From positions 25,991,657 through 26,055,656 of the forward strand of contig OY741268.1 of assembly GCA_963514095.1 (NCBI GenBank): a DNA stretch of 64,000 nt, in the 5' to 3' direction. A program made the position numbers and the translations under genes. Of this stretch, positions 12,425 to 25,282 are shown piece after piece (the first letter of the stretch is position 1; each line of letters opens with the position of its first letter). The notes under the pieces were generated by a model. It was not told the origin of the DNA and searched no databases. It saw nothing but the letters and a program-made list of their open reading frames with translations. This stretch comes from Eutrigla gurnardus. Its lineage: Eukaryota > Chordata > Actinopteri > Perciformes > Triglidae.

Positions 12425-12620
12425 GTCACCACTTTGGTAAACTCCAGCAACAAAGGCCCATCTAACAAGAAGAAAGGTCGCTCCAAGAAGGCTCATGTTT
12501 TGGCAGCATCTGTGGAGAATGCTACCCAAAACTTCCTGGATAAAGGAGAGAAGATTGCAAAGGAGAGTCAGTTCCTTAAGGATGAGCTTACTGCTGCTGT
12601 GGAAGATGTCCGCAAGCAAG
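12425..12620 (+). CDS. ctnna1: ctnna1 exon 3 (residues 41-105 and first base of 106)
   Basis: It encodes VTTLVNSSNKGPSNKKKGRS through TAAVEDVRKQ. This is the start of the N-terminal vinculin-homology domain, which binds beta-catenin and mediates homodimerisation. The basic NKKKGRSKKAH segment is conserved in the family. The 196-base exon ends in phase 1; its last G joins GT of exon 4 to make Gly106. The donor is GTATAT. Confidence 0.96.
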
Positions 12621-15600
12621 GTATATTGAAATGCATATTGCAACAGCGTGTGGTTTCCAGCTTGTACAGAGTGCTTTTTAAGATAGGAGGGTTGATAAAT
12701 AAATCATAAGCTATGTACATATCATCTGCCCCAGTGGAAGACCTTGAAATAAGAATATGCTTTGAGCCTGATAGATTTCTTTTTGCCATGAGGTACTCTG
12801 GGAGCCCATTAATAGAGACTTTTCATTTAAGCATGTCATTACCTTGCCTTCTCCCAGGATCCAATTTAACCATGTTTCCCCCAGGACTGTGTGTTCTTGT
12901 AGCCCAGGTTAAGGTTGCTCAGGAGGCATTTGTACTGAAACATCACAAAACTCACTCTTTTCAGTCATGACTATTGTGTGATGTTTTTGTCTTTTGTGTT
13001 CTTCTATGGTGAAAAGTGAGATATGGATAATTGAACACTTACGTTTAAACGATTAGAGAGAGAGAAAAAAGCCCCCCTACCACTGCAGTCATTTTCATAA
13101 ACACACACACACACACACTTGGCAGTGCACCAACTTGTTGCTCTTACTAACAATATGAGCTCTCTGTTTGATGAATGTTAGGTTGAAAACGGTTTGTCAA
13201 CTGAGCCCCGCCTTCCTCTACCAGGGAGGAGAGGAAGGACTGATGCTCACTGATATTTGTGTTTTTTATTCATTCTAAACGGCACTCACTATTGTTATAT
13301 TATTTATTATTAATATTTAATAATATATTTGTTTTCTCTATTTTTTTTCAACCACATTGTCCAGTCCTGCCCTTTTATTACTTGGTCCTACAATATAATT
13401 CCAGTATAGTCATCCTAGTATTGTATAAACCTGCCTTTTATGTGAGTGGTGTCTCACCTTTGATAGACCATCGTCAGCAGCGGGAGCATGGAAGCTTGAT
13501 TTACTTGTGTAAGCTCATTCACACTAGTGGTAAAAATGGTTCTTCCCTTGATCTTTGTGTCAGCCTGTGAGACGTATTAGTATAAAGCCTCTGCATCTAC
13601 AGTTGTTTGTACCGTCACAAACCGGGTTACACGACCATGAGAAAAGAGGGAGATGCACACAACCAAGCCAATTAACAATCAGTCCTTCATCGTGTCCTCT
13701 GTCCTTCCTCCCTCCTTCCCCCACTGATGTGTCTCACTGCCTGCAGGTATCGCTGGTAGAGGGACGAGGGGCTGCATTGTCTCAACCAGCGACACATTTT
13801 ACATGCATTTTAAGATGCATGGTAAAGCTAAACTAAAAATTTGAGTAGAGATGGAAGGATTTTATTTTAGCTTGTTTATAACCTTTCACGTTTAGCTGAG
13901 CTAGCACACTGTACTTGTGTAAAACAGCACAGGTGGATCAGAGAATGCCAATAAGTCGAAATATCCCTTTCCTACATGTTTAGGCTTTAACAGTTAATGA
14001 TTGGCTTTTTTTATCGCTTTATTGCAGTTAGAGCAACCAGCGTAGTTGTTGTAGTTATCTTCACTTTACTTGGTTCCCTTCACTGTCTCCACTACAACTT
14101 GGCTGCTGCTGTTTGCTGACTTCACTCCATGTTTGTGTGCGTGCAGCTTTAGGAGCTCAGCCCTGACAGCAGAGGAGATGCACGCTGCAGCCTATTACAT
14201 TACATCTAAAAGTAAAAAAAACTGATCTTTGGAGCATATTAATACTCTGGTCTTTAATTATTTGCCCATTTACTCCTGGGTTTGAAACCCATCCCTAACC
14301 TTTCTTTTTTATATCTAATGTAGATTATTGACGCAGCGTTGTGGGAATTTGTGTGGCATTCTGTGAAGGTTATCTGTCGTGTTGTCAAATGGAGTACCGG
14401 TTAGTTGTGTGACAGAATGGAAAAACTTGTACATTTCGAGACCAGTATCTACCATCAAATTCCCAGCCCAATTAAATTACAATTTGGCTTGCGACGGCAG
14501 ATTCCATCATCTAACAACAACACTTTCAAGTCTCATTCATTCCTCTCGGCTCCAGATATCTGACTGTCTTTTGACACACTAGCAGAGCATGGAGACCAGG
14601 GAGCTATGACTTGCGGGTGCTGTTATCACCTTGTGAAGCGACATCTGTGTCACTGTGTCTTTTCTCCCCAGATGCCCAGCGAGTTAGATGTCCCCCTGCT
14701 CGAGCTCCGCTCTGAGTAGATGGGAGGTAGATGACATGTCACTCGGTGGCCTGTGCAGTGCTCAGTGCCCAGGAATGTTACTGTAGTTGTGGTAAGCTGT
14801 CACTGGGCTGGAATTCACTGACTGTTGTTAGCTGGTGCCTAGGCCTGGCTGTCAGCTATGCCATGCTGCTCAGTGGAGCGTGCCTGGACTGATAATACGG
14901 CTATTGAGTAGAGTAACCCCCCCCCCCCGGATTCAGAAAGCATTTTCCACCCAGCTGTGGCTAACCAGCTGTTTTAAATGGGAGGGAAACAAATCTGACA
15001 TGATTATTAAGACTGACGTGCATACAGTGCATGTTGAAGTGGCTAGTGGATAAAGTTTTTATTTAATTTTTTCTGAAATTATTTAAATTAGGCGGATGTT
15101 TATCTGCGATTTATTTTATACTCCACATGCATCACCAAAACCAGTAGACCGTTCTTACCCTCTTTTCAAGACTTTTTCTTTACACTGCCGCTCTGTATGC
15201 TCTTGTCCTTGTCCACTGTATCTTGCCCTTCCCTCCCCGTCTGTGTCTTTGTTGTTCTGTTTGGTGGGCTTATTGTGTGATATACATTTTAATCATTTCA
15301 TCATGCACTTGGTTGGCCGCAGGTGAACGTTAGATGGATGGAAGTTTATTAAAGGAGCACTGATCTCTATCTGCCCCCTGAAAATGGCCTTATTGATTTT
15401 GTTCACAGGGGGGAATAACAGCCCGAAGGTGCGGACTGTGTTTGAGGTCCGTGTTGTTGATCATTTGCACAAACTGCTTTAGCTCCCCGTCCGGGTAAAA
15501 TGATCAGAATCTGTGAGACTCTGTTCTACAGGTTTGATAGTGCAACTTTTATCTCTTCAAATCATTGCTTTGCTGAATTTGGAAATAAATTGTGAAATGC

Positions 15601-18600
15601 TTGTTTGAAAATACAATTTATTTAGTCGAATAGTGATGGCTGATTAGTTGATTAATTGGCAATTTTTTAGAATCTGTCAGCTGTGTTTTTAAGTTTGTCT
15701 GTCTGATGGACTAGACATGCTTCAGTGTGTCTGAATGAAGCTGTCGATGCTGGCTCTGTAACAAAGCGTCTTTTTAAGCTTCAGGTCTATTATCTTTAAA
15801 CTTGTTCAGGTCACTATCTTGATTTTGTACTTCGCTGTGAACAGTGTCAAAACTCTCCTGAGCATTTTGCGCAGCAGTATTGTGACTCAACAGATCTACT
15901 GTGGAAGCTTCTATCTCTGTTTGCTTATTTGTTCTTTTTAGTAGTTCAAGTGTCTTCAAAATACTTGACCAATGATGACCAAAATAGAAATTTGAAGCAA
16001 GCGTACCTAATGTACTGTAGAGGAAATTGTTGTACCGTGGCATTAATGGGGAATCAGACTGGCGCTAGAAAAGCAATCAAATGCTTTTAAAACATCAATG
16101 AGGACTGCGTTTTACGAGATAGCAATAGAAAAGTCCAAGAGTTGGTTGTTTGAGTAACAATGTGATGTTTACTGAGTTTCTGTCATCTGTAGGTGATTGG
16201 ATGGGCAACACTGCAACTGCATTTGTTTTTCTCTTCTTGGTAGCAGTGCTTGCCACAGATCTAAACCCTGATTGTTGAGTAAGTGACTATCGAGGTTCAG
16301 TAAGTAATTGTTAAAGTGCATATATTGAACTGAAGGTGCTAGTGGGCATGCATGATGCTGGCGTTAGCAACGGTTGGGGGGCTGTGTGTATTAGCACTAC
16401 AAGCAACATTAATCAGGGTTTCTTACAGGTTGTCAGTTTACCTACACTCAGGAGGGGGGATGCTGATGGCTTGTTATTGATGTTTCAATTACTAAGCCTA
16501 GTAGCAGTCCAGTCTAGTCTGTAACACCGCAACATTAGCTAATACATACTGATCAGAGAGGTTGCATTTTTGACATTTTTGTCTCCCTTTTGTAACTACT
16601 GTTTCTCATTGACACGAAGGGGCACATATTTAATGTGTCAAACAATAAATCGTTATTAATGAAGGCTTTATTACCCATAACCATCTTTATGTAATGTCAT
16701 GTCCTGTAATGAGTGGAGGAAAAAAGTTCAAATTACAACTTTATTCTTCACCTGCAATCATTTTTATAGATTGCATTTTTATATTCACTATTTGATACAC
16801 AAAATAAGTAATGACAGACTACTTAATCTTGTAATATATCAGATATTCTAGCCTGGGGGTGGATGACTAGCTTGGCTTGATCATGATATTCTCATGAAGG
16901 CCAAGAGCAAATGCATAAACTTGGTAATTGTCATTATCTAAAGACAGACCAGTTTTCAAACCCCAATTTCCACAGCAAATGGTTACAATCAGTTAGATTT
17001 TTACCACGGCATGAATGCATGTCGCATGCTTGAATCTATCCAAGACAGGAGATAGATTCGAACACAGATAAACAGGAGCACATTTGCCTTAGATGCTGCA
17101 AATTATGTCTGCTCAAGTCAAAAAATGTTCCTACCCGAGTGAAAATATGTAGTTATTCTGAGTTGCATGACTCAATGAATGTTAAGGAGACGTGGGGGCA
17201 GCAAAGAAATGCCTCGAGAAAAATAAGAGAAACTGGAGTTCCCGATACATTTGGAAATCAATCTGTCTGAGCTGTCACACATATAGTTGCATTATGTTCT
17301 CACAGCAAATATCAGCTTGGGGGACTCATCCATTGACTGCATGCAGCCAGATCACATGGAAAACAATCCAGAGGTCAAAGCCAAAAAGTCACTTAACATT
17401 GCATCTAAATAAAGCTTCCTTGTTATCTTGCTAGAGTACACTGACACTTGAATGAAATGATGATTGACCAAAAAAAAAAACCACGGCACTCTGCTCTCCT
17501 CTTCATAGGCAGTTTATAATATTTCGTTGATATTGTGACAATTCGATTGATTGGGAAATAAATGATTGTATTTACATTTAAATGGCTGCTTTGATTAGAA
17601 GAATATGTTGGAATTGGTAGTCATAAATATGTATTGTAAGCTGGCATTTGATCAGTGCATTGCAGGTTTTGAACACATAAACCATATCTATTGATTGATC
17701 AATGACCCCAGTCTGTATGTTAGCTATGATTGGCTAATATATGCCTGTTAGGCTGTCGATTTTGTTCGACTGTGTTGACTTTTCATTGCACCTCTATTGA
17801 GACTGACCCGCTGAATTTAGTTTGAAGTAGTGTTTTTCCAGCTGTACCTATTCATACAAAAGTGGACAAGATAAATACTGGTCTTATTTCACTTTGGATC
17901 TCCAATACAGACATGGGTGTTGTAAGTTTGAATTTGGCTGTGCCTCCGCTGAAGTAAACTATTTACGGATTTACTGTCTTGTTCATAATGTGAGCTTACA
18001 AAGTCTATTTGTGTGCTCAGTCAACTGTGCAGGCCCAACCAATGTAGGACAAAGCATGGCGCTGGACAAACCAGACAGTGAGCCCTTTGTTGTGGCTTTG
18101 ACCTCCTTTTTTTTCTTTTTTTCTTTTTTTTAAAGAGTGTGTGCAAGCAGGAATTATTACTAAACATGGAAGAGGTGTGTGTGTCTGTGTGAGTCTTTGT
18201 TGCTCTGTGTGACATGTACTCTAAATAGGCAGGGGAAATGCGTCGGACTCATTCTCCTCTCACTTCTCTTCTCTCAAATGAAGACTTTTACGTAATTAAC
18301 TTGTAGCCTTAAATCACTTGTCACAAGGGCTATGACTTCTCTCAGACTTCTGCTATCAGCTCCTACTAATACTAGAACTACTTAGATGGTTTTATACATG
18401 AAGAATGATTTAATGATTAGTAAAGGAAGACGGTTCATTGCATTGGAAAAAAATATTCAATTTAAGATTGAAATATAGCTTTTGTGTGCCATTTTCTCAT
18501 ATCACAACCTGTTGGGTAGGCACATGCTTAAATAATGAAATATTAACAGCTTCATAGTAAGATATTTATTCTTTCATTGCAACAGATGTGAATACTATTT

Positions 18601-18759
18601 CCTTTTCACTGACATCCAGGGGTGAAATACAAGCACTTTGACAGAGCAGTTTTCAACAGTTGCTGGTTCAAATGTCTTGCTTTTGAACCAGTTTTCGTTT
18701 GAAGTTTCATTTTAAACTTTGAAGTTACAGCAGATGTTTTGTTTGTCACTCTTTCTCAG
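12621..18759 (+). other. ctnna1: ctnna1 intron 3
   Basis: This 6.1-kb intron is bounded by GTATAT and TTTCTCAG. It contains a short AC repeat (about 13100-13118), a run of 12 C (14917-14928), an A-rich run near 17471, and a pyrimidine/T-rich stretch near 18105-18133 followed by GT-rich sequence. The open frames are short and unlike any protein I know. No RNA gene or intact mobile element recognised. Confidence 0.7.
13100..13118 (+). repeat. (AC)n microsatellite
   Basis: About nine perfect AC units in intron 3. Confidence 0.85.
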
Positions 18760-18926
18760 GTGAATCGATGCGACAGGCTTCTGGAGAATTTGCAGAAGAC
18801 CCTTGCTCATCTGTGAAGAGGGGCAATATGGTTCGAGCTGCCAGAGCCCTCCTGTCGGCAGTCACGCATCTGTTGGTGCTGGCAGACATGTCTGATGTGT
18901 ACAAACTTCTCCTGCAGCTTAAACTG
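18760..18926 (+). CDS. ctnna1: ctnna1 exon 4 (residues 106-161)
   Basis: Reading from the split Gly106, the exon gives ESMRQASGEFAEDPCSSVKR, then GNMVRAARALLSAVTHLLVL and ADMSDVYKLLLQLKL. EFA-DPCSSVKRG-MVRAARALLSAVT is shared by all alpha-catenins and belongs to the beta-catenin-binding helical bundle. It is 167 bases long, enters in phase 1 and leaves in phase 0 at GTGAGA. The frame closes with TGA soon after the donor, as expected for an intron. Confidence 0.96.
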
Positions 18927-19530
18927 GTGAGATGATTACATACTTCTTGATATTATACATTACTAACAGGCTCAGTTATAATTTCATAAAATATATATAT
19001 ACCCGAGTCATACTGTATCTGGCCTGCAACAGCATCAATTGATAACTTATTTCAGCAATGAAATTGCAAGGTAATGCGTATACTCCAACCTGATATTATT
19101 GAAGACCACATTAAGGCATTTATTTCATTAAATAATTTACGAGTTTGATTAATTCTTTTTTTTTAATCATGATTAAATAACTAAAATTCAGAATTTCTCT
19201 TCAGTGAATCTATTTAATTTTGGATGCCATTCCAAATTGATTTTTTACCCTCTTGCAACATAAGATGACTGGCAAATTATAATCACGGCTTGATTGGTTG
19301 GCTCTATTTAATTGCCATTTTGAAAATTGCTCTTTGAAATATAGTTGTTTTCAGCCCTAGCTCCCACCTGGACATTATAAAACGGTTCAAACATTTTCCT
19401 AACGAGTTATATTTCATGAGTTAGGCCTATAGCTTGATATTTTCCAAATTGATCATGCAATCTGTTTAAAACTTGCAGTGTAACTGTGTTTCCTGTGTAT
19501 TGTCTAACTATTTCCCCGTGCCCGGTTTAG
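18927..19530 (+). other. ctnna1: ctnna1 intron 4
   Basis: A 604-base AT-rich GT-AG intron ending GCCCGGTTTAG. No other feature seen. Confidence 0.85.
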
Positions 19531-19650
19531 GTGGAGGAAAATCTTGTGAAAGTGCGTAATGCAGGAACAGAGCAAGACCTTGGGATCCAATATAAGGCCT
19601 TGAAACCAGAGGTGGACAAGCTGAACATCATGGCTGCCAAAAGACAGCAG
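19531..19650 (+). CDS. ctnna1: ctnna1 exon 5 (residues 162-201)
   Basis: It encodes VEENLVKVRNAGTEQDLGIQ, then YKALKPEVDKLNIMAAKRQQ, ending at GTAATT. This stretch separates the paralogues well: CTNNA2 has a different sequence here, whereas CTNNA1 has RNAG-EQDLGIQYKALKPEVDKLN. Exactly 40 codons, phase 0 at both ends. It completes part of the N-terminal dimerisation domain. Confidence 0.96.
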
Positions 19651-21102
19651 GTAATTTACAGTTATCAAAGAGAAGAGGTGAAATTGTGGGAGAAGAGGAG
19701 CCTGATGGATTTAATTGGGTTGGGAGGTTTTAGGTACCTGAATGGGTATTAATGGTCTTGTCAGTCGTAACAAAATGTGCCCTCCAGCCCACCTAGCAAA
19801 GGGTAAGTTTAAAAAAAAAAATAGACAGGCAGGGAATAGGCAAGAAGAAGAGTGCCTCATGCTTTAGCCGGACGATTAGATGCAGTAAGCATGAACAATC
19901 TTCTTATTACCAATTGCAGTGAAGTGGGCCAGGAGTGCAAGAAAAGAGCACAAAGGCTTGACTCTAAATGTGTCATAAACCCATTTCCTTGTGATGAGAA
20001 ATGGCACGTCGTCTTTCTTTTCCACTACGGTAGAAATGATGGCCAACAGTAAAGTGCGTTTCATGATGCATTTTCTAGATGAAACAACTCGATATGGTGC
20101 AGATCCACGAGTTGTGCACACGCTTGTTAATTACTGGAAATAAACAACACTGCATGGTATTTAAATATACGTATACTTTTCAACATTATTTCTCAGGATT
20201 ATCAAGAAACTAATGGCAAAGGATGTTATATTTTTTAGTAATATTTTTTAACATATCCTTAATGCTGGCCTGTGGTAATACTACAAGTTTTATGCAATGC
20301 TGCCACCAACAAAGGGAACTTCTAATTATATTATACTGGTAATTTTGGCATTTCTCCATGTTAACAATGAAAACATTAAAATAGGAACCTTGATTGGAAG
20401 TGAAAACTACTGAATTGCTACAGTTAAGTTGCAAAAAAGTTGAAGCAGCTTCATGCTTCAAGAGCACTTAAACAGTATCTCTAAATGCAAAATCCACCCC
20501 AAGAGTAGGCAATTCTTGTTCACCATATCAACCCACTTTTTAAATGGAAATCTTGCCAAAATGATCACTGATTATCTCTTGAGGAAATTGCTTTTACTTG
20601 TAATTGCACTCTTTTAATGGATAGCAAAATATGTTTAACCAAAGTGAATGCAGGAAGTAATGGGGCTTAAAGACTTCTTTTTCTCAAGTAATAGTGGAAA
20701 AAAACCCTGGGAGTATTCCATTTGGAGGGGGGGGGGCGTTTTTCATTTTGTGTATGCAAGCTGTTTTTTTTATGCCATAAATATATGCCAGTGATCACTA
20801 TCTCCTCTCCTCTCTTCCATGAAGATGTATTTGCAATGTAATGCTGAGGTCTGACTAGCAACGCATTAATTTGCAGAGGCATATTATAATGGCCTGATTA
20901 TGACTGTGTTGTGTTACTGCAGGGGACAGAAATAAATCTGGGTCATCCAGAACAAACTCTGTCACACTTAGTGTCTCCATAAGGGCATGACAGGCCCATT
21001 TTGAATCTAAAGTACATTACCACCCAGCCCCATGTAAGTATTCCAACCTCTGGTTTAACCCTCTATTTCTTTTCTTTTCTACTTTTCGTCACATTGTGTT
21101 AG
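19651..21102 (+). other. ctnna1: ctnna1 intron 5
   Basis: A 1.45-kb GT-AG intron ending TTGTGTTAG. It has an A-rich run near 19811 and a G-run near 20727; nothing else recognised. Confidence 0.8.
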
Positions 21103-21372
21103 GAGCTAAAGGACGTCCACCACAAGGACCAAATGGCTGCTGCTCGAGGGGTGCTTCAGAGGAACATCCCCATGCTGTACACAGCGTCTCGTGCCTGCCT
21201 CCAGCACCCTGACGTGGCAGCCTACAAGGCTAACCGTGACCTGATCTACAAGCAGCTGCAGCATGCCGTCTCCGGCATCTCCAATGCCGCTCAGGCCACT
21301 GCCTCTGAGGACTCAGCACTTAGTCACCCAGCAGGGGGTGGAGAGCTCGCCTACGCCCTCAACAATTTTGAT
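21103..21372 (+). CDS. ctnna1: ctnna1 exon 6 (residues 202-291)
   Basis: It encodes ELKDVHHKDQMAAARGVLQR through GGGELAYALNNFD. It carries the conserved LYTASRACLQHPDVAAYKAN helix and the Gly-rich loop before ELAYALNNFD, which marks the end of the N-terminal domain and its link to the M domain. 270 bases, 90 codons, phase 0 at both ends, donor GTAAGT. The codons are GC-richer than the introns around it. Confidence 0.97.
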
Positions 21373-24300
21373 GTAAGTCAAATGAATGTCTTACATTTGC
21401 CTTATTTCGGAAGTCTAGCTAGACATTTAGGTATCTGCCAGAATAATGAAAACATGAACTTTAGTTATTTATTTTACCCTGTAACAGTATGCCTCAGTTC
21501 CAATGGTATGATGAAACTAATTATTGACAGAGATGGATGAGGGCTTGTTCAGAAGGGTTATAGTCGGGTCACGTTTTCAGTTTATAGGACTAACCCAACT
21601 GAATCATAAGATGACCAAAACCCTTAAAGGGCTTGCGGTCGAGGTGGAAATTAGGACGAGATACGTGGACAAATTGGGACATGGCTTTGGGGTACATTGA
21701 GTATGTTTTTGAGTCACTGTTACTTCATTCCTTGATCTTAACTCTCAAATGAAGGGTATTTGTATAGCTCTAGATTTTTAAAATGACACATGTACTTATA
21801 AATATATCTTTTAAATAACTTGTGCAGATCACTTATCTTCTACTGAGCTTTGCTCTACTTTTGCTAGGTTGTTTGTAGAGAATAAAGCTGAAGCATATTC
21901 TAGATTAAGTTATTGGGAAAAGAAACTGAAATAGTACCATAATATCTTAATTTGGGGGAAGAGTGAAAAAATGCAACATATGGTCTTAATTGTGACGTTT
22001 AGTACAGAGGAATCCTAATCTACTAAAAACACTTTCCATGTTGCTGTCTAGTCCCTCGTATATTCATCCTTAAAACCTTTATATCTCTGAAACTCACACT
22101 CTGAAACAACATCAAAATAGCTCCTGGATAAAATATTGAGCTAATCAGGTTAATGCTGCCTGGTGTGATAAATGCAAAGATGATTAACCTGATTTGTTTT
22201 TATATTACCACGTCTGACTTCCATCAGACTTGCCAAGTACCTTTTTATTTAAAGGAGATTTGTTTACATTCAGACAGGTTTCAAAAACATCGAACAGATC
22301 CACATGACATATTAAATCTTGTTCAATGACGTCTGTAAGAGTGCAGCATTTCATCGTGCCCTCTCTGTCACCAGACACATCACTCATCTCGTGTTGATCA
22401 GCGATTTAGTCATTTAGCAAGTAGCAGTGTGTAACTTGATGCGTTAATCCTGCAGTGACATTGTTTATCCACATGATTGATGCTATTTGCATACTCATGT
22501 ATTACCAGCCCATGGCCATATGACGCACCATTTAATTAATTACTCATGACCTTTTGCATGCATCTTAAGGGTGTTTATTGCAAACCAAGAGATTTCGTTT
22601 GGTGAACCATGGGATGCAAATTGGTATTTGTGTGATGTAGACAAGAGGAGAAAACCTTTGTAGTAAATAGATGCTTATAATAATTACTTAATGATACGAT
22701 CTCAAGCAATTAACCGGATGCCCAGTTTCACACGTGTAATTTACATTTACATGTGTTATTCCTCTGTGCACATTGACGACATGACTTGTGCTAGGATCTA
22801 TGTTACTGTCATGTTCCAGACAGTGGTGCAAAGCATACTTTTTTATTCCACAAGGAACACGCTTGAGATACATTATCTGGCCAAAATGGCAGCTCAAGAT
22901 GGGTATGGCATGGTCGCTTGCTTAAGTTACATGCCCATGTGCTTTACTCTGTTTCTGTCAGTAAAAATCCATAGGCCCACCTTTCATATCCATTTTCTAT
23001 TTGACTCCGTAGCTCTTAGCAAGACTAATGAAAAATGTACTTCAGCCAAGCTTGTTTTAAGTAGTAAATGTGGTATTAGGCATCCTTTTATCAAGTAAGC
23101 ATTTCATTCCAAAGTAGTCTCAGCAGTGAGTGTATATAAAAGCATGCCATTTTGGCTTGAATTGTATTTGTAATGGAATAGTACCCAGCTGGTTAGAGGG
23201 AAAAAAAGATTGTGCACTTTATTGCAATTAGCTTTACTCGCTAGATACTCCTGTTACATTATTTGAAATAGAAATTTGCAGGATTTTGTATTCAGGATTG
23301 GGCTTGTGGCCGTCCATTTGGGCTGAGCGGATGTTGGTCATAGAAATTTATGTTACGCATAAACTATAAAAGCATTTCTCTCTGACAGACGGTATGCCAA
23401 ACAATTCATCTACATAAAACAAGTGTCAACCTTTCAGTCTCTCAGATCTGTTGCCTCAGTGATTATTTTACAAGTAGCAATGCAGAAAGTCACTGCTGAA
23501 AAACTCATATGCAGGCTTTTTTCCAGACTAGCTGCTTTCTGATGCCCAATTCCAAGTGTGAGGCAAAATTAGCAAATGAGTCAACCCCCCACCCCCACCC
23601 CACCCACAATTCTCTGTCTCTCGCCCTCTCTTTCTGAATCCTTCTCACTGTCTCTCTCGTGTGCCTGTTACCATGGTGATATGCCACGCAAGCAGAGGAG
23701 GTCAGATGAGACTGTGTGGAGGGGGCTGAAGGTAGCTGAGGGTGGGTTGCTGAATAAACCACAATTCTAACAGATGAGTTGTTTAATATTTTGGGGCAAT
23801 CAAAATTGCGTAGACTGTTTTTGTCACATGGGAATTGGCTTTCTTTCTTTAGCTGCGTCATGGTGACCTTAACCACTGCAGTGCCTTTCCAGCATTTCAA
23901 CTAGTTGCCTCCCTCAACAGCCTTACCCCTGTTAAATCAGACATGTTAGTGTTTTCTCTCATCCTGCAGATATAAAAGAGAGCACAGTGTTTTACTCCAG
24001 CGCTCCTGTTCCACTCAAAAGAAAGGTAGCCAAGGCTATAAAGTCAAAATCCTTTCACAAAAACATACATATTCAAAGGCACATCTGTTGCTTGAAAATT
24101 GATCCTGTAGTCTACATTGCAGGCATGGTAGAGCTGCTGTCTTCTTGATTCATTTATCACATCCTCGGAAGTCTGTTGCTGTTTTACCATTCCGGGTTGC
24201 AGTTATGAAAGTGATAAATAGCCTTTTGAAGCTGCATTCATCTTCAATATTTCAAAAAAACTCCATCAGCAGCATCAGTCTTAAAGACGATATGGGGGCA

Positions 24301-25078
24301 AAAGATTCTTCACCAATGCTAACTTTTGCAAGTTTTGTTTGGATAAACCATTGGCTTTTTGTCTGTGTAACGGATAGAAAGATGTCAGTACTCTATCCAA
24401 TATGCACAAGCCAGTCAAATAGTTTTTTCAGTTCAGTATGTACATTTCATTAAAACAGAGTGAACTTTGAAGGTTAAAGTACTTCTCAGACCTGCATTAT
24501 TCATGCTCTTTTGACTCGAGAATTTCACTTCAAACATGTTTTGTTCCTTTTCAATTGGTTCATCAGGGTGAGTGGAAGGCCATTTGGATAAATAAGACAT
24601 ATCCTTGGTTAAGTGTATAGAATGCAGTTTTCTTTTCCCTTGACATGTTGCTGTATTTCACTGCTAGCATGTTATAGCTATAATATCCCATGATATTCTA
24701 TGGGAGTAAGGGAATTTGTGTTTCAGGTAATTTTTTTTCTTAATTTTAAGTTAATTTACCCACACTGGACTGGTTCACTTTCTGATCACAGAAATGTAAA
24801 AAAAAAAAACGGTATTTCAGCACTACTGGAATTGTTAGCCCATGCACAGTTTAGATATGCAGTATGTAATATTTGGCTTATTTTAAACTAAAATTCTGCC
24901 CATATATATGACATATTGCACTTCCATTCGGTTTTCTAGCCACCCTGTCAGTATGTCAAATCAGCCCTTCCCTTGCCTGCCAGATGTCTCTCTTGAGGCA
25001 TGTAGATGGAGCGATCAGTGATGACTTTTAGCATTTTTTGTTCCCTGTGTAATTTCCCCTCTGACCCTTTCCTTACAG
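21373..25078 (+). other. ctnna1: ctnna1 intron 6
   Basis: This 3.7-kb GT-AG intron ends CCTTTCCTTACAG. It includes a C-rich stretch near 23585-23610 followed by pyrimidine-rich sequence, and is otherwise AT-rich. No gene or clear mobile element seen. Confidence 0.8.
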
Positions 25079-25282
25079 AAACAAATCATTGTGGATCCCC
25101 TGGCGTTTAGCGAGGAGCGCTTCCGTCCCTCCCTGGAGGAGCGTCTTGAGAGCATCATCAGTGGTGCTGCCCTCATGGCCGACTCTTCTTGTACACGTGA
25201 TGACCGCCGGGAGCGCATCGTGGCCGAATGCAATTCTGTGCGCCAGGCTCTTCAAGACCTTCTGTCTGAGTACATGGGCAAT
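25079..25282 (+). CDS. ctnna1: ctnna1 exon 7 (residues 292-359, M-domain vinculin-binding region)
   Basis: It encodes KQIIVDPLAFSEERFRPSLE through QALQDLLSEYMGN. This is the first part of the M domain. In human alpha-E-catenin the helix covering ECNAVRQALQDLLSEY is the vinculin-binding site, exposed under tension. DDRRERIVAECNSVRQALQD is essentially intact here. One small change is Ala in DPLAF, where human has Ser. 204 bases, phase 0 at both ends, donor GTAAGT, followed by the giant intron 7. Confidence 0.97.
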